Positions 47,331-59,804 of a DNA stretch of 64,000 nt are shown here, one piece after another. The stretch's first letter is position 1; each line of letters begins with the position of its first letter. A model generated the notes under the pieces. That model worked only from the letters and a program-made list of their open reading frames with translations, made no database searches and had not been told where the DNA came from. Position numbers and translations under genes: made by a program. This DNA comes from Osmia lignaria lignaria (taxonomy: Eukaryota; Arthropoda; Insecta; Hymenoptera; Megachilidae), in NCBI RefSeq assembly GCF_051020975.1, contig NC_135045.1, positions 3,226,501 to 3,290,500 on the forward strand. The letters run 5' to 3'.

Positions 47331-50300
47331 ATAATAAAAATAATTTAGGTCCAAGGGATAATCCGATGAGATGTGTTTAATTTTATTTACATTTGGACTT
47401 TTCATCCAAGATCAATAAGTTGAAATTTGCCTAATGACCATAAACAGTTAGGAACGAATTCACAGAGATTATTTGAAATCCCGCATCGTTGTACAAGGAC
47501 TTATCATTGTACCTAAATCATTATCTCTCCTAAGGAAGGTTAAGGCCTGTGGATGGCGTTCAGGTGGACGAACCGGTTCGGTGAAATCTTCCAACGGATC
47601 GATACGTCCCGCGAAACTCGAAAATATTTTACGATCGATCGACTGCAATCGACAAATTTCGTTTCCTGGTCGTAAGATATTGCTTGGTGAAAAATGTTTC
47701 TCTGGGTGTTGCGTAACGATATTACGCGTCGATGCAAGAGAAAAACAAGTGTACTGGTCATCTATCTGGATAACTTTTACAGAAAACATTTTCTTCTCTC
47801 ACTTTCTTAAATTTTACAATATTCAAAGAATTTTCCATAGTAACCCTTGAATAATAAAAGCTACGTTCCTCGAGATTCTTAAATTGTAGATCAAAGTAAT
47901 TAACTTGTATTTAGATTAAATTAAACTTAAATTAAATGAAATTAGATTAAATTAAATTTAGATAGATTAAACTATGAAATTTAAAAAAAATTGAAATATT
48001 GCACAGAATTAACATAGCCTTCTTTCGTGTCAAGATTAACACTTTGCTTTGGCTTCTCGCATAGGCAAAGAATCAGAGTAACGAGCGAAGTGGCAAATAA
48101 TTATCGTAAACCTCGTTTAAGGACAAATTAGCTTCACTTGCAACAGTGTCGCCGACATGAATTGGTAGAAAAGAAAAAAAGAGCTGAATAAAATCGACTT
48201 CGAAAGTGAGATGCGTCACGACGAGTTGAGGACGCTACATTTAAGGACGGATGATCCAGCGATTGATCAATACATCACATTGATCGTTTGCACAATAGTT
48301 CCTCTTTTGACCTATCTAGGAATGTTGTAAATTCTCATCGGTGTTAATGCACCTCTTGCGCAGAACTTTTGCCCTGGAAATTCGTTTCCAGGGTAGCGTC
48401 TCTTTAGATGGAAAATAGTCAATTGCTATTCGCATGACAAACGACATTTTGCAAGTCTGACAAGATCCTGTTAACTAGATTCTAGTTTGCTAGTGATTTC
48501 GAAATCTAGGGATTAAATGGAAACGAATTTAATCCTGTGAGTAACCCCCTTGTAATTAATCGGTCATTAATTAACATGGCAAGGTAATTGCAACAATGGG
48601 CGATGAAAGGTGAAAATTAATTAGCTAGATGTTTTAATTAATATTCATGAAAATTATTACTTAAATGATGTATACAAGTTTACGTGCAATACCATGGGTA
48701 TTATTAATGATGATATTCAATAAGGTGACTTATACATAGGTCATGGGAATCGATAGTATCGATATGCAGTTTGTTGAGGGTGCACTTGACAACCCTGAAG
48801 CCCCTGCAATCAACCTACATTGGCCGGATATCATTGTTCCGTGAAATACCATAACTTTGTTATGCTTGTTATGCTTGTTATCCCAGTCTTATGTTCTCAA
48901 ACTTGCCATGGATTCATCGAATCCTGGTAATCATTATTTTCCTATTAATTGCCGATACCAAACTCCTCCACTGTTCTATTTTTATCTATCAATTATTAAC
49001 AACCGTGTCATTTGAAATACCAGTACCATAAAGTGGTGTTTTATTATCGGTATTAACTGTAAATACCAGGTGTCTTCCTCCTATCGAGCTATCTATATAA
49101 ATCACCACGAGGAACGAGGAAAGTTTAATTGTAAGACTGCGTGTTTTCACGAAAAAAAGACTTCGAAGTTGTAATTTAGCGATAGAACCCGGAGGCTTGT
49201 ATCTTTTATCGTGATTCGAAAATAGAAGATCGATCGAAAAACAAGATTGTAAAACACCTGTACCGTTGGGTTTATGTTTTTTCATCATTTTCAATAACAA
49301 AACAGTTTCCGGGTAAAGTATTTTTTCATTTTGAAATGGTCGTGTTTGTTTATCGTCCGCGATGTTGTAACTGTATATCACTAGGGGCGATCTAAGATTT
49401 TAATTAACGCTGATTTTCGAGATAGGTATTCGTGGAGGACAACCGCTCCACGCGGTCATTGCTTCTTTCTAATAAATTATTCCAAATGGATTTAATTACT
49501 AATTTCATACTTATTTCTTCCTCTGTGCTTCTTCTTTCAACCAATATTTATTTCGTTTTATCGTAAACATTTCTTAGGATCGGTCTAAATAAATTATTAC
49601 ATATTTATTAAATTAATTTTTTATTAAATTAAGTTCTTTTAAAAAAAATTTAGTCGACTTGTATTGCATTCTTGAAACCGTTTCCTTTTGAGGAATCTGG
49701 ATGAAATGATAATCGTATGATTACATCAGTTCTCAGCAACATGCGTTTCAGTTTAAACGCGTCTGTTGCTAAAGGGGTAAATTGCTTTGCTCCTTCATTC
49801 GAATGGACTTAAAGGATAATCGTGAACTCTCGGCTACTTCAATCGCGATTACATTAATTTTTTATGAGAGACGATTGAATTTCATCGAGTTACAGTTGTA
49901 CGACAAAAGAAAAAATATTTTTAAGTACATATATAAAATTATTGCAAAATATAAAGATTGAAATGAATCCAATAGATTGTGAATAATTTGCAGGATCGCA
50001 ATTTGCTTATCACAAATACATATAATGTCAAAGAAACAATATTGTTATACAATACGTGATATATCACCGCAGATTAAACGAGCAGGAATTTCCGTAGAAT
50101 ACGTGTCACATATTCGACTTATCCGCCGTCGGAATTCTTGCGTCCTCTCGAATTCCATCGTGAAGATACGAGACTTCGCAGCGTACGCGACTCGAATTAA
50201 TATTAACTTGGCTAGAAATTATATTAAATAATTTATATTAATACCTTGCAATAGTTACCGTCAAATTCAATTAAAATGAATATTTTAAAGGAAAAACAGA

Positions 50301-53286
50301 GGAAACTTTCTGCAATTATTTCTGAAATTTTTATAATTTCTGCAATTTTTAATTGTTTCGTTGAATTTCGTATCTAATAGAGTAGAAATAAAGCGAATAA
50401 TAATGGCATCAAAGCGTCGATGCAGATTAAGAAATGAAATTGAAAAATGAAGTGTCCATATGTTCATTATAATGTGTCTTACCACATACGCCACTTTTCA
50501 CTGTGACAGTCATCGTGTTAAAGAAATTTGGTACTCTTCCGCGTGAGATTAATCGTTCGGTAAATCATTAAGTTACAGCAGATGAAACGGCCAATTTATT
50601 CCGAAAACTTTCAACAGCTACACCTTCGATATAAATAATAATCATTAATCAAAACGTAGGTTCATTAACTTCATTTTCTCTAAACGTCGTGTTAAATTAC
50701 CTTACCGAGTGTCATTCTATATTTTAATCTTAAAATTTTCATATTCGAAAAATCAATTTTTAATTACGCTCAGTGTTCATCCGCGCGATGTCGCGTGCTG
50801 TTCCGTAAACATTTAACATGTAATAAAGAGTTTCCATTTTCGTTTGCAATAATATTCTGGTTTCTATTCGAAGCAATATTATTTCTATTCGAAGCAATAC
50901 AGATTCTATGGCACTGAAGATATTTGTTCGAGTGCGGAGCAAATTAGCCGATCCCGAGCGTAATGATTCGGGGAAATTAAGCGAACCTGATGAATTCACC
51001 GTTTTACCTTCCCGAGGCGCGCGATCTTAACAGGAATTTAGTTTCCAAGTATTTCGTATTTGTAATATCGTTTCCTATAGTCAGACGCGTAATTGTTTAA
51101 CGATTCCCTGCGCGTACCGAGGTTACATCTCACGACCCGGATCAGATTTTATTTATGGAGCCCGTTTTTCGAGCGCCGGGTGTCGCCGATTTTTATGTAT
51201 CGACGCACTTGTTCAAGCGACCATATTGCAAGTAGGTTCAAATTTGACTACGTAATTTGGAAAAGAAATATATAATTATCGGAACTGTTGTGTATCGGTC
51301 CCTATATGGCGCACGGGGGATGCATCACCTGGGATGATTTTTAGAAAAAAAACAATTCGATTATCGTGTGTCATGGCGTCGAATGATCCCAATCAGTTAT
51401 TAGTATTAATAACATATTAGTAATTATAACTCGATAAGTTATAAATTATTAATATTAGTGCACAGTTATTAGTATTAGATATATAATTTTATTATATAAT
51501 TATATAATATATATAATTTTAATATAAAATTTAAAAATTCTAAAATTCTAAAAATCTCAAAATCACTATATTTTTTGTATAATAACAGGAACTTAAACGA
51601 GAGCAGGTAGATATACTAGGAAAATTACTAAGCGGATTTTAGCGAATACAACCACGGCACACGTGAATGAAACTTCCTAGAATGCGTAATTCGGTGGTTT
51701 CTTTTTCTTTTTTTGGCAATGACGAACTTCGAGTGGGAATTTTCGGTACCTTATATTAAAATAGAGGTTGAACTTGGAATGTGGAATTTATACACGATGT
51801 GCATTTAGCATTTTGTGTAACCGCACATTTCATAAGATTTATGCTTCTGGTAATTCTTTTCCATAACCGGTGGTGAAACCAGAAAGAAAATTGAAATTTA
51901 CAAATTGTGTATCTAAACGTATGGTATTTATATTTGACGCATCGAATGTTGAGATAAAAGAATTTCTTGTTAACTGGAAAGTACGTCGGAGCGGATTTAC
52001 GTAATGGATAATCTGAACCGTGGATAGAGAGACGTTTCAAAATTTTCTCACAATTCCAAGCGACGCGTTCTTATCGGTTAACGTGACAAAATGAGAATCT
52101 ACTAGTGAATGTGTTAATTAAAGTAGTTGAGGTTTCATTAAATGATATTATCCTTGACATTAACCCTTTCCAGACGATCGAAAAATAATTAGTATAGTAA
52201 TTTATAATCCCGTACATATTCCGTTATATTCTCGATACAAGTACAAACAGTACAGATTTATTATAATTTTTAAAAAATTTTTAAATATTTAGATATTTAA
52301 ATTTAATTAAATTGGAATAATTTTAAAAGAACGTTAGGATAATATTTCTTTTGTTTTAAATTCATAATACAAAGGGTTAATTACTACAGGATTTTAGGAA
52401 CAGTTGTCTTTTCTAACATTTTACCTTCCTGATCTGTGCAGTACGAGAAACTTTGCAGGTAAAATGCTAATGTGAAACAATAATCAACAGAAAAATACTT
52501 AAATCACGGGATAACGATCTCGACAGAGTAATCCCCGGAATTCCTTCGATTTTTTCCAAAGATTTCGTGTTGACAAGCTTTGGAACACGTCCGTGTTAAA
52601 TAAGGAAGCGTGTTCGGATCGCGGGAGATAGTCGGCTGAATATTTCGTAGCGGAAAACACGCTGTTACTAGCCGTCGCGATATATGCGGTACACGTTTGA
52701 CCCCCGTGCGTGAATTTTAAAGAAACTTTAACAGATTCCCCGATTCGCACGGTTCGTTGACCCCGTCCCGACCGGTGAACCTGATCGCCAAACGGTTCCC
52801 CTCTAAACGGGTTCAACCGAAATATTTACACTCTAAATGTCAATGTCGAGGCGAAGCAATGGCAGTAAAAATATATCGGTGCACGTACGTGGGCCGATGA
52901 AATCGATAGGTTCGCACGACGCCTCGTAATATCGATGCCGAATACGAGAAAGCGAAACGTTTTACATATTTATTAGGTTGTACTCGGATAGAATGTTACT
53001 TTTTCTTTTTTCTTCCTGGTCTTCTTCCTTATTGAATAATAAACGCTCCACGAGATTAATTAATGCCACTTTCTTTCCGCGATTAATGACACACGTTACG
53101 CGTTCTGTTACATGCTTCTCTTGGTTTACGTAACGATTGCTGCACTTTGCGATCGAATGGAAACTAATGGCTAGGAAGGGTGTAATTTTACCCTTAGCGC
53201 ACCAGTGTAACCAGCTGAGCCCCAATTAAGAAGTAAACTCTCGTTATATCGTCGATCGAACTTGTCACCTTCCAGTCAGATTTTCG
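47331..53286. other. Non-coding stretch, about 6 kb
   Basis: AT-rich with CpG-richer islands near 47.5-47.75, 50.0-50.2, 50.8-51.25 and 52.5-53.0 kb. The largest ORFs (48989-49381 minus, 47473-47850 plus, 52499-52816 minus) have no recognised features. The 80 bases near 50465 resemble a segment near 58750. Confidence 0.35.
50463..50512. repeat. Dispersed short repeat, copy A
   Basis: TAATGTGTCTTACCACATAC and CACTTTTCACTGTG here match TAAAGTGTCTGACCACATAC and CATTTTCACTGTG at about 58763-58800, in the same orientation. No terminal repeats or duplications could be defined. Confidence 0.5.
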
Positions 53287-53294
53287 TACGTTTC

Positions 53295-53515
53295 CAGGGC
53301 CGGCCCTGAGATTTCGGAGGACCGAGGCGGGCTCCGAAAAAGGGCCCCTTCACATATATAACAAAAATAGTAGCTGAAATAAAATTTATAAAATTAATAT
53401 TAAAGCTTGTATAACTAATTTAGATTTTCATTTAAATTGATTAATATTCAAGTAAACATTATGGGTGCCCTCGTCCTTAGGGACCCTAGTCTGCCTAGGC
53501 CCAGGGCCGGCCCTG
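53295..53515. mobile_element. hAT-like MITE, 221 bp, CAGGGCCGGCCCTG termini
   Basis: Both ends carry the self-complementary 14-mer CAGGGCCGGCCCTG, a terminus well known from hAT elements. Flanks are TACGTTTC (53287-53294) and TACGTGTC (53516-53523), an 8-bp duplication with one mismatch. The interior includes GGGTGCCCTCGTCC and no transposase. Confidence 0.85.
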
Positions 53516-53523
53516 TACGTGTC

Positions 53524-54138
53524 AGATGCTCTCGTTATATTGTCAATTGCAACGTAATCGGCAATACAGTAAGAGTTTCTTGTATTAAATCTAGGATTTT
53601 TGGGTCAAGGGTAAATCTCAGCAATGTCTAAGGAGATAATTGCGCAACGAATTAAAATGATAATAAAAGAAGAATAAAGGGGCGTGTACCATAGAAAGCG
53701 GAAGCTGTCGTAAGACGTTCATTACCGGCAATTAACTGATTCACGTTTAACACGAGTATTATTCAATATCACGCCGAAAGAGTGGCCGCAAAGGCATTAA
53801 ACAGTTGTTTTGCAGGCTGACCAGTAACCTCGATTCAAGCAGCCCAATGGGAGTAAGACTTTCGCTTGTACGCCAGCCACAGTTGCCAAACATCTTCCGG
53901 AATTCTTCGCGATGACTCGGGATAATTAACCTTTTCCCCTAGAACCTTTAACGACCTCGATACGTGCCACAAGACTCGTCCGTTTCTTCCGTTTCGCGAA
54001 CCGAAACCATCTTTTCACCTTCGGTCGAATCGATCTCCATTGGTAATCAGGATACGTCTTTCCTGCTCTCTTTCTTCTCTATTTTTTTCTCTTGGCAATT
54101 TTCAACATTTTTCCTTTAATCTACGAGGGTACACGCTA
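53524..54138. other. Non-coding stretch between repeats
   Basis: Moderately CpG-rich, no ORF of note and no recognised motif. Confidence 0.35.
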
Positions 54139-54608
54139 TAGATTTTAAAATTCTTAAAATTCTAAAATTCTAAAATTCCTAAAATTTAAAATTTCTAAGA
54201 TTCTAAAATTCCAAAATTCTAAAATTCTAAAATTCTAAAATCCTAAAATTCTAAAATTCCTAAAATTTAAAATTTCTAAGATTCTAAAATTCCAAAATTC
54301 TAAAATTCTAAAATTCTAAAATTCTAAAATTCTAAAATTCTAAAATTCTAAAATCCAAAAATTCTAAAATTCCTAAAATTTAAAATTTCTAAGATTCTAA
54401 AATTCCAAAATTCTAAAATTCTAAAATTCTAAAATCCTAAAATTCTAAAATTCCTAAAATTTAAAATTTCTAAGATTCTAAAATTCCAAAATTCTAAAAT
54501 TCTAAAATTCTAAAATTCTAAAATCCTAAAATTCTAAAATTCCTAAAATTAAAAATTTCTAAGATTCTAAAATTCCAAAATTCTAAAATTCTAAAATTCT
54601 AAAACTCC
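54139..54608. repeat. ATTCTAAA octamer satellite with higher-order structure
   Basis: About 470 bases of the octamer ATTCTAAA, with variants (ATTCCTAAA, ATTCCAAA, ATCCTAAA). The variant block containing CTAAGATTC recurs at 54195, 54276, 54389, 54470 and 54559, spacings of 81, 113, 81 and 89. The spacings differ by whole multiples of eight, as expected if single octamers were gained or lost inside larger duplicated blocks. Confidence 0.92.
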
Positions 54609-55158
54609 ACTTACCCCAATATTAACATTAGACTCACGAGCTGCGCAAAGTTACCTTGCATCCGGATGTCGGCTGCATGAAATCTTACGCGACGGGCATA
54701 AGAAAGGTAGAAAGATAAGGAGGATCTAGTATTCCGATACGATCGTTCATTTTTTCACCACGTTCCCGCGATCACAGTACGCATGACTGATTATATTAAG
54801 CGACAAATCACAGTCGTGATGTGCGTTCAACGCTTGTTCATGTTTACAACAGTGAGCTTGTTCTTTGCTCGTCCTTCTCCCCAAGAACACCTCCATGTAG
54901 GGTGAAAGTCAGTGAACTGTTGGTTGATGCTGGACGATACCGTAAAATTGTCAGAGCCGGCCTCGTCGTCGCTGTGCTTCTGCGAAATCTTAATTAGTTC
55001 AAGCTCGTTATCTCGGGAGGGTCGAATAATAAAACACCATGAATGAACTCGGATATTCTGGTTAATTGGCTGACTTCTTCACCTTTTTTCTGACTCATAT
55101 CATGAATCAGTAGGAAAATATGGAGTAGGAAGAAATTTGAAAATTTCAAAAACTATTG
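54609..55158. other. Non-coding stretch
   Basis: CpG-richer at the left, AT-rich at the right. No ORF or motif recognised. Confidence 0.35.
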
Positions 55159-55165
55159 TTGTTTC

Positions 55166-55447
55166 GGGTGAAGTTCCTTTTAACACCCCCTTTCAATTGA
55201 CTTAAAAATTCCTATTTTAGAGAGAGCATTCCATGCGAAATCGGATTTTGCTCAAAAGATATGTTGGTAGTTTTTAGTGATGTATAAACGTATCTCGAAG
55301 GATTTAAAAAAATTTTTTAATTTGTGGATTTTACAGTTGTGTAGAATGAAAAAAAATTTTCGCACCTCCTCTGAGTTACAATTCATGAGAATTTTACCTG
55401 GTAATTCTTGAGTGAATTAGAGGGGGGTGCTAAAAGGAACTCTTACC
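55166..55447. mobile_element. Non-autonomous TIR element (MITE), copy 2, 282 bp
   Basis: Left end CGGGTGAAGTTCCTTTTAAC; right end, read from outside, GGTAAGAGTTCCTTTTAGC. A perfect 7-bp target-site duplication GTTGTTT flanks it (55159-55165 and 55448-55454). Sub-terminal sequence (CACCCCC, TTACCTGGTAATTCTTGAGT) is shared with copy 1 at 32295-32782, inserted in the opposite orientation. Confidence 0.85.
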
Positions 55448-57722
55448 GTTGTTTTAAATACTTTATTCAGTATTTGAAACAGTATGGTAATTGGTACGGT
55501 AAATCGTGTAAAACGATTGCCTTGTAGGAGAATCAATGAATTATAGCCACTTTCTAATGCTTCCCTCGTTGCAAGTATACAAGTTGTAGTACGAGCAACA
55601 TCAAAGGAAAACATTGAACTTCAGAGCCGTCAAGTCATTAATACACGTGTCGTGGAACGGTGTGCAGCATTTTAATTTGTCGCTCTGTCGATGGTGCTCG
55701 CTTGTGTCTTAATTTATGTACCTGTTACACCTGCCATTGTCGACTGTTCGCGAACGGTAATATCGGTGCAATCGATCTAGAAAGATCACCGAGATACTTA
55801 CATAATTTCTCGAGCCAATTTCATTGATATAAACTTTCGCGTATCGAAAATTTATTCATTAACATAGTCGTAACTTTCAAGATAATTACAATATAGTTTA
55901 TGCCGTTCGTTATAACACATAAACGTAGAAAATTCCATTTTAATCTTACAATTCTAAATTTGCATATTAATCGACAATTTGTATTCCGATATCAGCTCGA
56001 AGGAATGAAAAAATACCTTGATATTTACAACGAAAAAGAGTTCCATTTAACGAGTTAATGGTGTCCATGGCCGCACCTCGGACACATTTCGCCCCCCTAT
56101 TACGATTCCAGGCACAGTGTACGCGTGTGATTAAAAGGAAGATTTACGGGTAAAGATCAAGGAACGCCTACGGGGAATCGCGATGTCATCAACCTTTTAT
56201 AATCGATCGTGTTCGCGATTGAATCCGGCCAGCATTCGGTCCGTCCGATAAAACCAGCCGGATCCTCTTGTCGTGGCGCAGAGACACGCGAAGTCACGAA
56301 TAATTACCGTCATCGTCGGATTGAAAAGGTGCCAGTTCTCGAACAACGTGGGCTGCGATCGTGATCCTCGCGAATATTAATTGTCCATTGTTCGATCACT
56401 CGGTGCACGCGAAACTGATCGGTCGAAGAAAAACGATTAAAATTGGAATCGAATAAATGAAAACGACGAAGAAGTTAAGTTAGGTACCTATCGTTTCATT
56501 TTCTGATTGCCGTAATCGCGTGGGATCGTCGGTGATTGATGCGAATTTATTATTCGATTGGACGTGTCGTTTGTTCGTGGAGATTTATGATTGAAATTTC
56601 TTCCTGTACTTTCGATGATGGTTAATTTTCGTGGATACATTAATGAAATTCTTTGAAATATCACGGTTTAAATGATTTCATGAAAATCGTGATCCTCTTT
56701 AAATTATTCAATTCGAAAAAAGGATTATAGGTATACACAGTTTTCATAACAATCGTTCGCTTAACATCGTTGCAAGATGTATCTTTCATTGTTATTGTAC
56801 TGTGGCTTCGTTATGCATCTGGATTGTCTTAATTATCGTCTTCGTTGCGTATCTCTGGCGATGGTACTCGGGGGTGGAAAATTTATGGGCCTGTTCTTCT
56901 TTGTCTATAGACACGTTACATCATGTCTTATCTAAAGACGAAGAGCACCAAGCAACCTTGACTTTGATGCTCAGAGACTGTTCTTTTACTGAGAGAAAGC
57001 TATTTATTATAAATTTTATTGTTTATATGTCCGATAATTAATGGATAAAATTTGACCGAATTTAGATTTCAATCAATTTTTGCAAATCAATTAAATATCT
57101 TTTAAATTCTTTTCGTCGAATTTATTATTATTCCAAGTAGAATAATATCAAATATTTAGTATTATTGGCAATCACATATTTTAAATAAATACCTAATTTC
57201 TGAAATAATATTTTCATGAAATATATATCCACGTTAATTTATCGGATCACTTTTTATATAAATAGCATTCGCAAATATTCTGTCCTATCGGAAGGATCAT
57301 TTATTTCGAGTAAAAGGGAGAAGGATCATTTATCTTTGTTCCGTGTCCTACGATAAGCCCTTAATGCAGTTCCCAAAATGGCCAGACGCAATCGTAAAAA
57401 GGTCCTTGCACTCGAAACCAGTTTGGACCAGGAAAATCCTCGTGCGTTCGTTCGTTTGTTTAAATAAAAAAGAGAGTACTGTGTTGGCCAGTGGCCTGCG
57501 ACCCACGAGTTCGAAGGAAATCTTGCGATTCGCGCCACGAAACCGGTTAAAGCTCCCTCGTTTCGCGTTGCATTCAAATTTTCGTGGAACCATGAAAATA
57601 ACCGCAATATGCAAATCGTTTCAACGAATTCAGACCGCCTTTGCGGCTCGACGAATAATTTTCGATATATTTGGCACATCACCTGGATAGTTTAATTCCG
57701 ATCGACCTGTCAATCTAAAAAT

Positions 57723-57915
57723 ATTACAATCAAATATCTTTCCATGAAAATTTTCTAAGAGAAAGGAATCTTCAAGCTTGTTAGCGAAGTCAATTTTCAC
57801 TTTAACAAAACCCTCCGACGACTATGTTGAAGAATCGGATTCCATGAAAATCTTTATTAAGAAAAAGGAATTTTCAAGCTTGTTAGCGAAATTAATCTTC
57901 ACTTTAACAAAACCC
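57723..57915. repeat. Imperfect ~102-bp tandem duplication
   Basis: The segment with CCATGAAAATTTTC, GAAAGGAATCTTCAAGCTTG and CACTTTAACAAAACCCTC occurs at about 57742-57813 and again at 57841-57915, with moderate divergence. Two copies only. Confidence 0.7.
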
Positions 57916-58755
57916 TCGAATAAGACTTTATACAAGAATCGGTCAAATCTGAGAAAGCCAACAATCAAACTCGTTGTACAACAATCGCATATTGTTACAG
58001 GTATCTTATTAACCGACTTAAATATTCAATTCGATGTACAAGCTATTCGGTTGAAAATAATCGTGAACAAAGTAAGAATAAATCCATTGTAACGATCGTT
58101 ATGTTTTCCAAGGCTACAATGAGAACTTCCTTATCTCGTGAAGAAGAAAATAAAATGGTTTAGTTGTTACTAAGGACTCGTTGCCGTTAATGGTGAAAAT
58201 AGACGAAGCAAAAAAGATCGTAATTTAATTAATTACCCTTGCTCGGGCTAACTTGTACTAATGATCTTTCTAAGCTCACAAGGGCAGAAGAAACAGACCA
58301 GGATTTAGTTTTTAATTAATTATTCCTCTACGAACCGTTCATTTTTCAACGTTTAGAAAAATATTTAAATTGTTTTGGAAAAATATTTCATTCTGAAGTT
58401 TGAAAAATAATCGTTTTAGAATTTCTTTCTCAGATGTAAAGTGATTGATGATTGATGATGACTACTCGATTGGTAGAACAAAGAAAAGTGAATATTAATG
58501 GACCGTCTACCAGCTTCGATGTACAGTGAACTATTGCAAAATCATTAGGGACACAGAGTAGATCTTTAATATCATCTTCGTGATGAAGATCCTGTTGGTC
58601 GATGAGTTTCACGGTTACTTGGCGTCAAATTAATAATTTCTTATCAGCGAGCAAATAATTCTTTCGATTCTTCTTTATTTTAATTACATTTTATCAAATT
58701 TTACGGTTCACTCTGCTGATTCTTCGTACGTCCATTATCACTGCAGTATTTATAA

Positions 58756-58806
58756 CTGTTATTATAAAGTGTCTGACCACATACGTCCATTTTCACTGTG
58801 CCACTC
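58756..58806. repeat. Dispersed short repeat, copy B
   Basis: Matches copy A near 50463-50512 over about 45 bases, including ACCACATACG and TTTTCACTGTG. Element boundaries are not visible. Confidence 0.5.
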
Positions 58807-59106
58807 GACTTATTTTGATAAGAATTTCGTTTCGCAATCGAACTCGCTTTACTTCATATGTTTCAAAGAATTTTATATTCATGGAAAAAAAGAAGCAAAC
58901 AGGGATGAACACAGCCGTTATACATAAATTTGTTTTCAATTCTTGTACATCCACGTGTTTGTAAAGTATCGTAAAATCATCCAATTTGCATAACATGGTA
59001 TACATTTTCTGTAGAGTATAATAAAACGTTTGATATCCTAAAATGTATTATAATATACGGATCGGTGAATTTTATCAGTAACACTATTATGCAAATTCAT
59101 AAAAGG

Positions 59107-59804
59107 TTTCTAAAAATTTCTCTTTTAGTGTTTTAACTTGGAAATTTTTTAAATTTTTCAATTCCAATATTCTGGGGTTCTAATATTTTAAAATTCTGTA
59201 GACATGGCTCATCTCCCAGAAAACCTTAATTAATCCCATCAAGAGGCTGCAAGGGGAAGAGTTAATGAGGTAGATAATGATTTCTAAAATTTCTCTTTTA
59301 ATGTTTCAACTTGGCAATTTTTTAAATCTTTCAATTCCAAAATTCTGGGGTTTTAATATTCTATAATTCTATGGACTTGGCTCATCTTCCAGAAAATCTT
59401 AATTAATCCCCTCAAGAGGCTGCAAGGGAAAGAGTTAATGAGGTAGATAATGATTTCTAAAATTTCTCTTTTAATGTTTCAACTTGGCAATTTTTTAAAT
59501 CTTTCAATTCCAAAATTCTGGGGTTTTAATATTCTATAATTCTATGGACTTGGCTCATCTTCCAGAAAATCTTAATTAATCCCCTCAAAAGGCTGCAAGG
59601 GAAAGAGTTAATGAGGTAGATAATGATTTCTAAAATTTCTCTTTTAATGTTTCAACTTGGCAATTTTTTAAATCTTTCAATTCCAAAATTCTGGGGTTTT
59701 AATATTCTATAACTCTATGGACTTGGCTCATCTTCCAGAAAATCTTAATTAATCCCCTCAAAAGGCTGCAAGGGAAAGAGTTAATGAGGTGGATAATGAT
59801 TTCA
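59107..59804. repeat. 173-bp tandem repeat, four copies
   Basis: The marker AATCCC (after TTAATT) occurs at 59232, 59405, 59578 and 59751, exactly 173 bases apart. Copies 2-4 are almost identical (TTTCAACTTGGCAATTTTTT, GACTTGGCTCATCTTCCAG, GGCTGCAAGGGAAAGAG). Copy 1 is clearly more diverged. Confidence 0.95.

Larger units (their letters stand above)
55455..59106. other. Non-coding stretch, about 3.65 kb
   Basis: CpG-richer islands at 56.0-56.6 and 57.35-57.7 kb. The latter carries ORFs of 115 and 118 codons on opposite strands over the same bases, which argues that neither is real. A repeated phrase, TTCAAGCTTGTTAGCGAA, occurs at 57771 and 57873. No gene can be supported. Confidence 0.35.

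Noticed and set aside
52499..52816. Minus-strand ORF of 105 codons (contains RIGESVKVSLKFTHGG)
   Set aside because: It looks mildly protein-like, but has no family match I recognise and no supporting neighbour exon.
57326..57690. Overlapping ORFs of 118 (minus) and 115 (plus) codons
   Set aside because: Both strands are open over the same CpG-richer bases, with no motif or splice context. The pattern fits composition, not coding.
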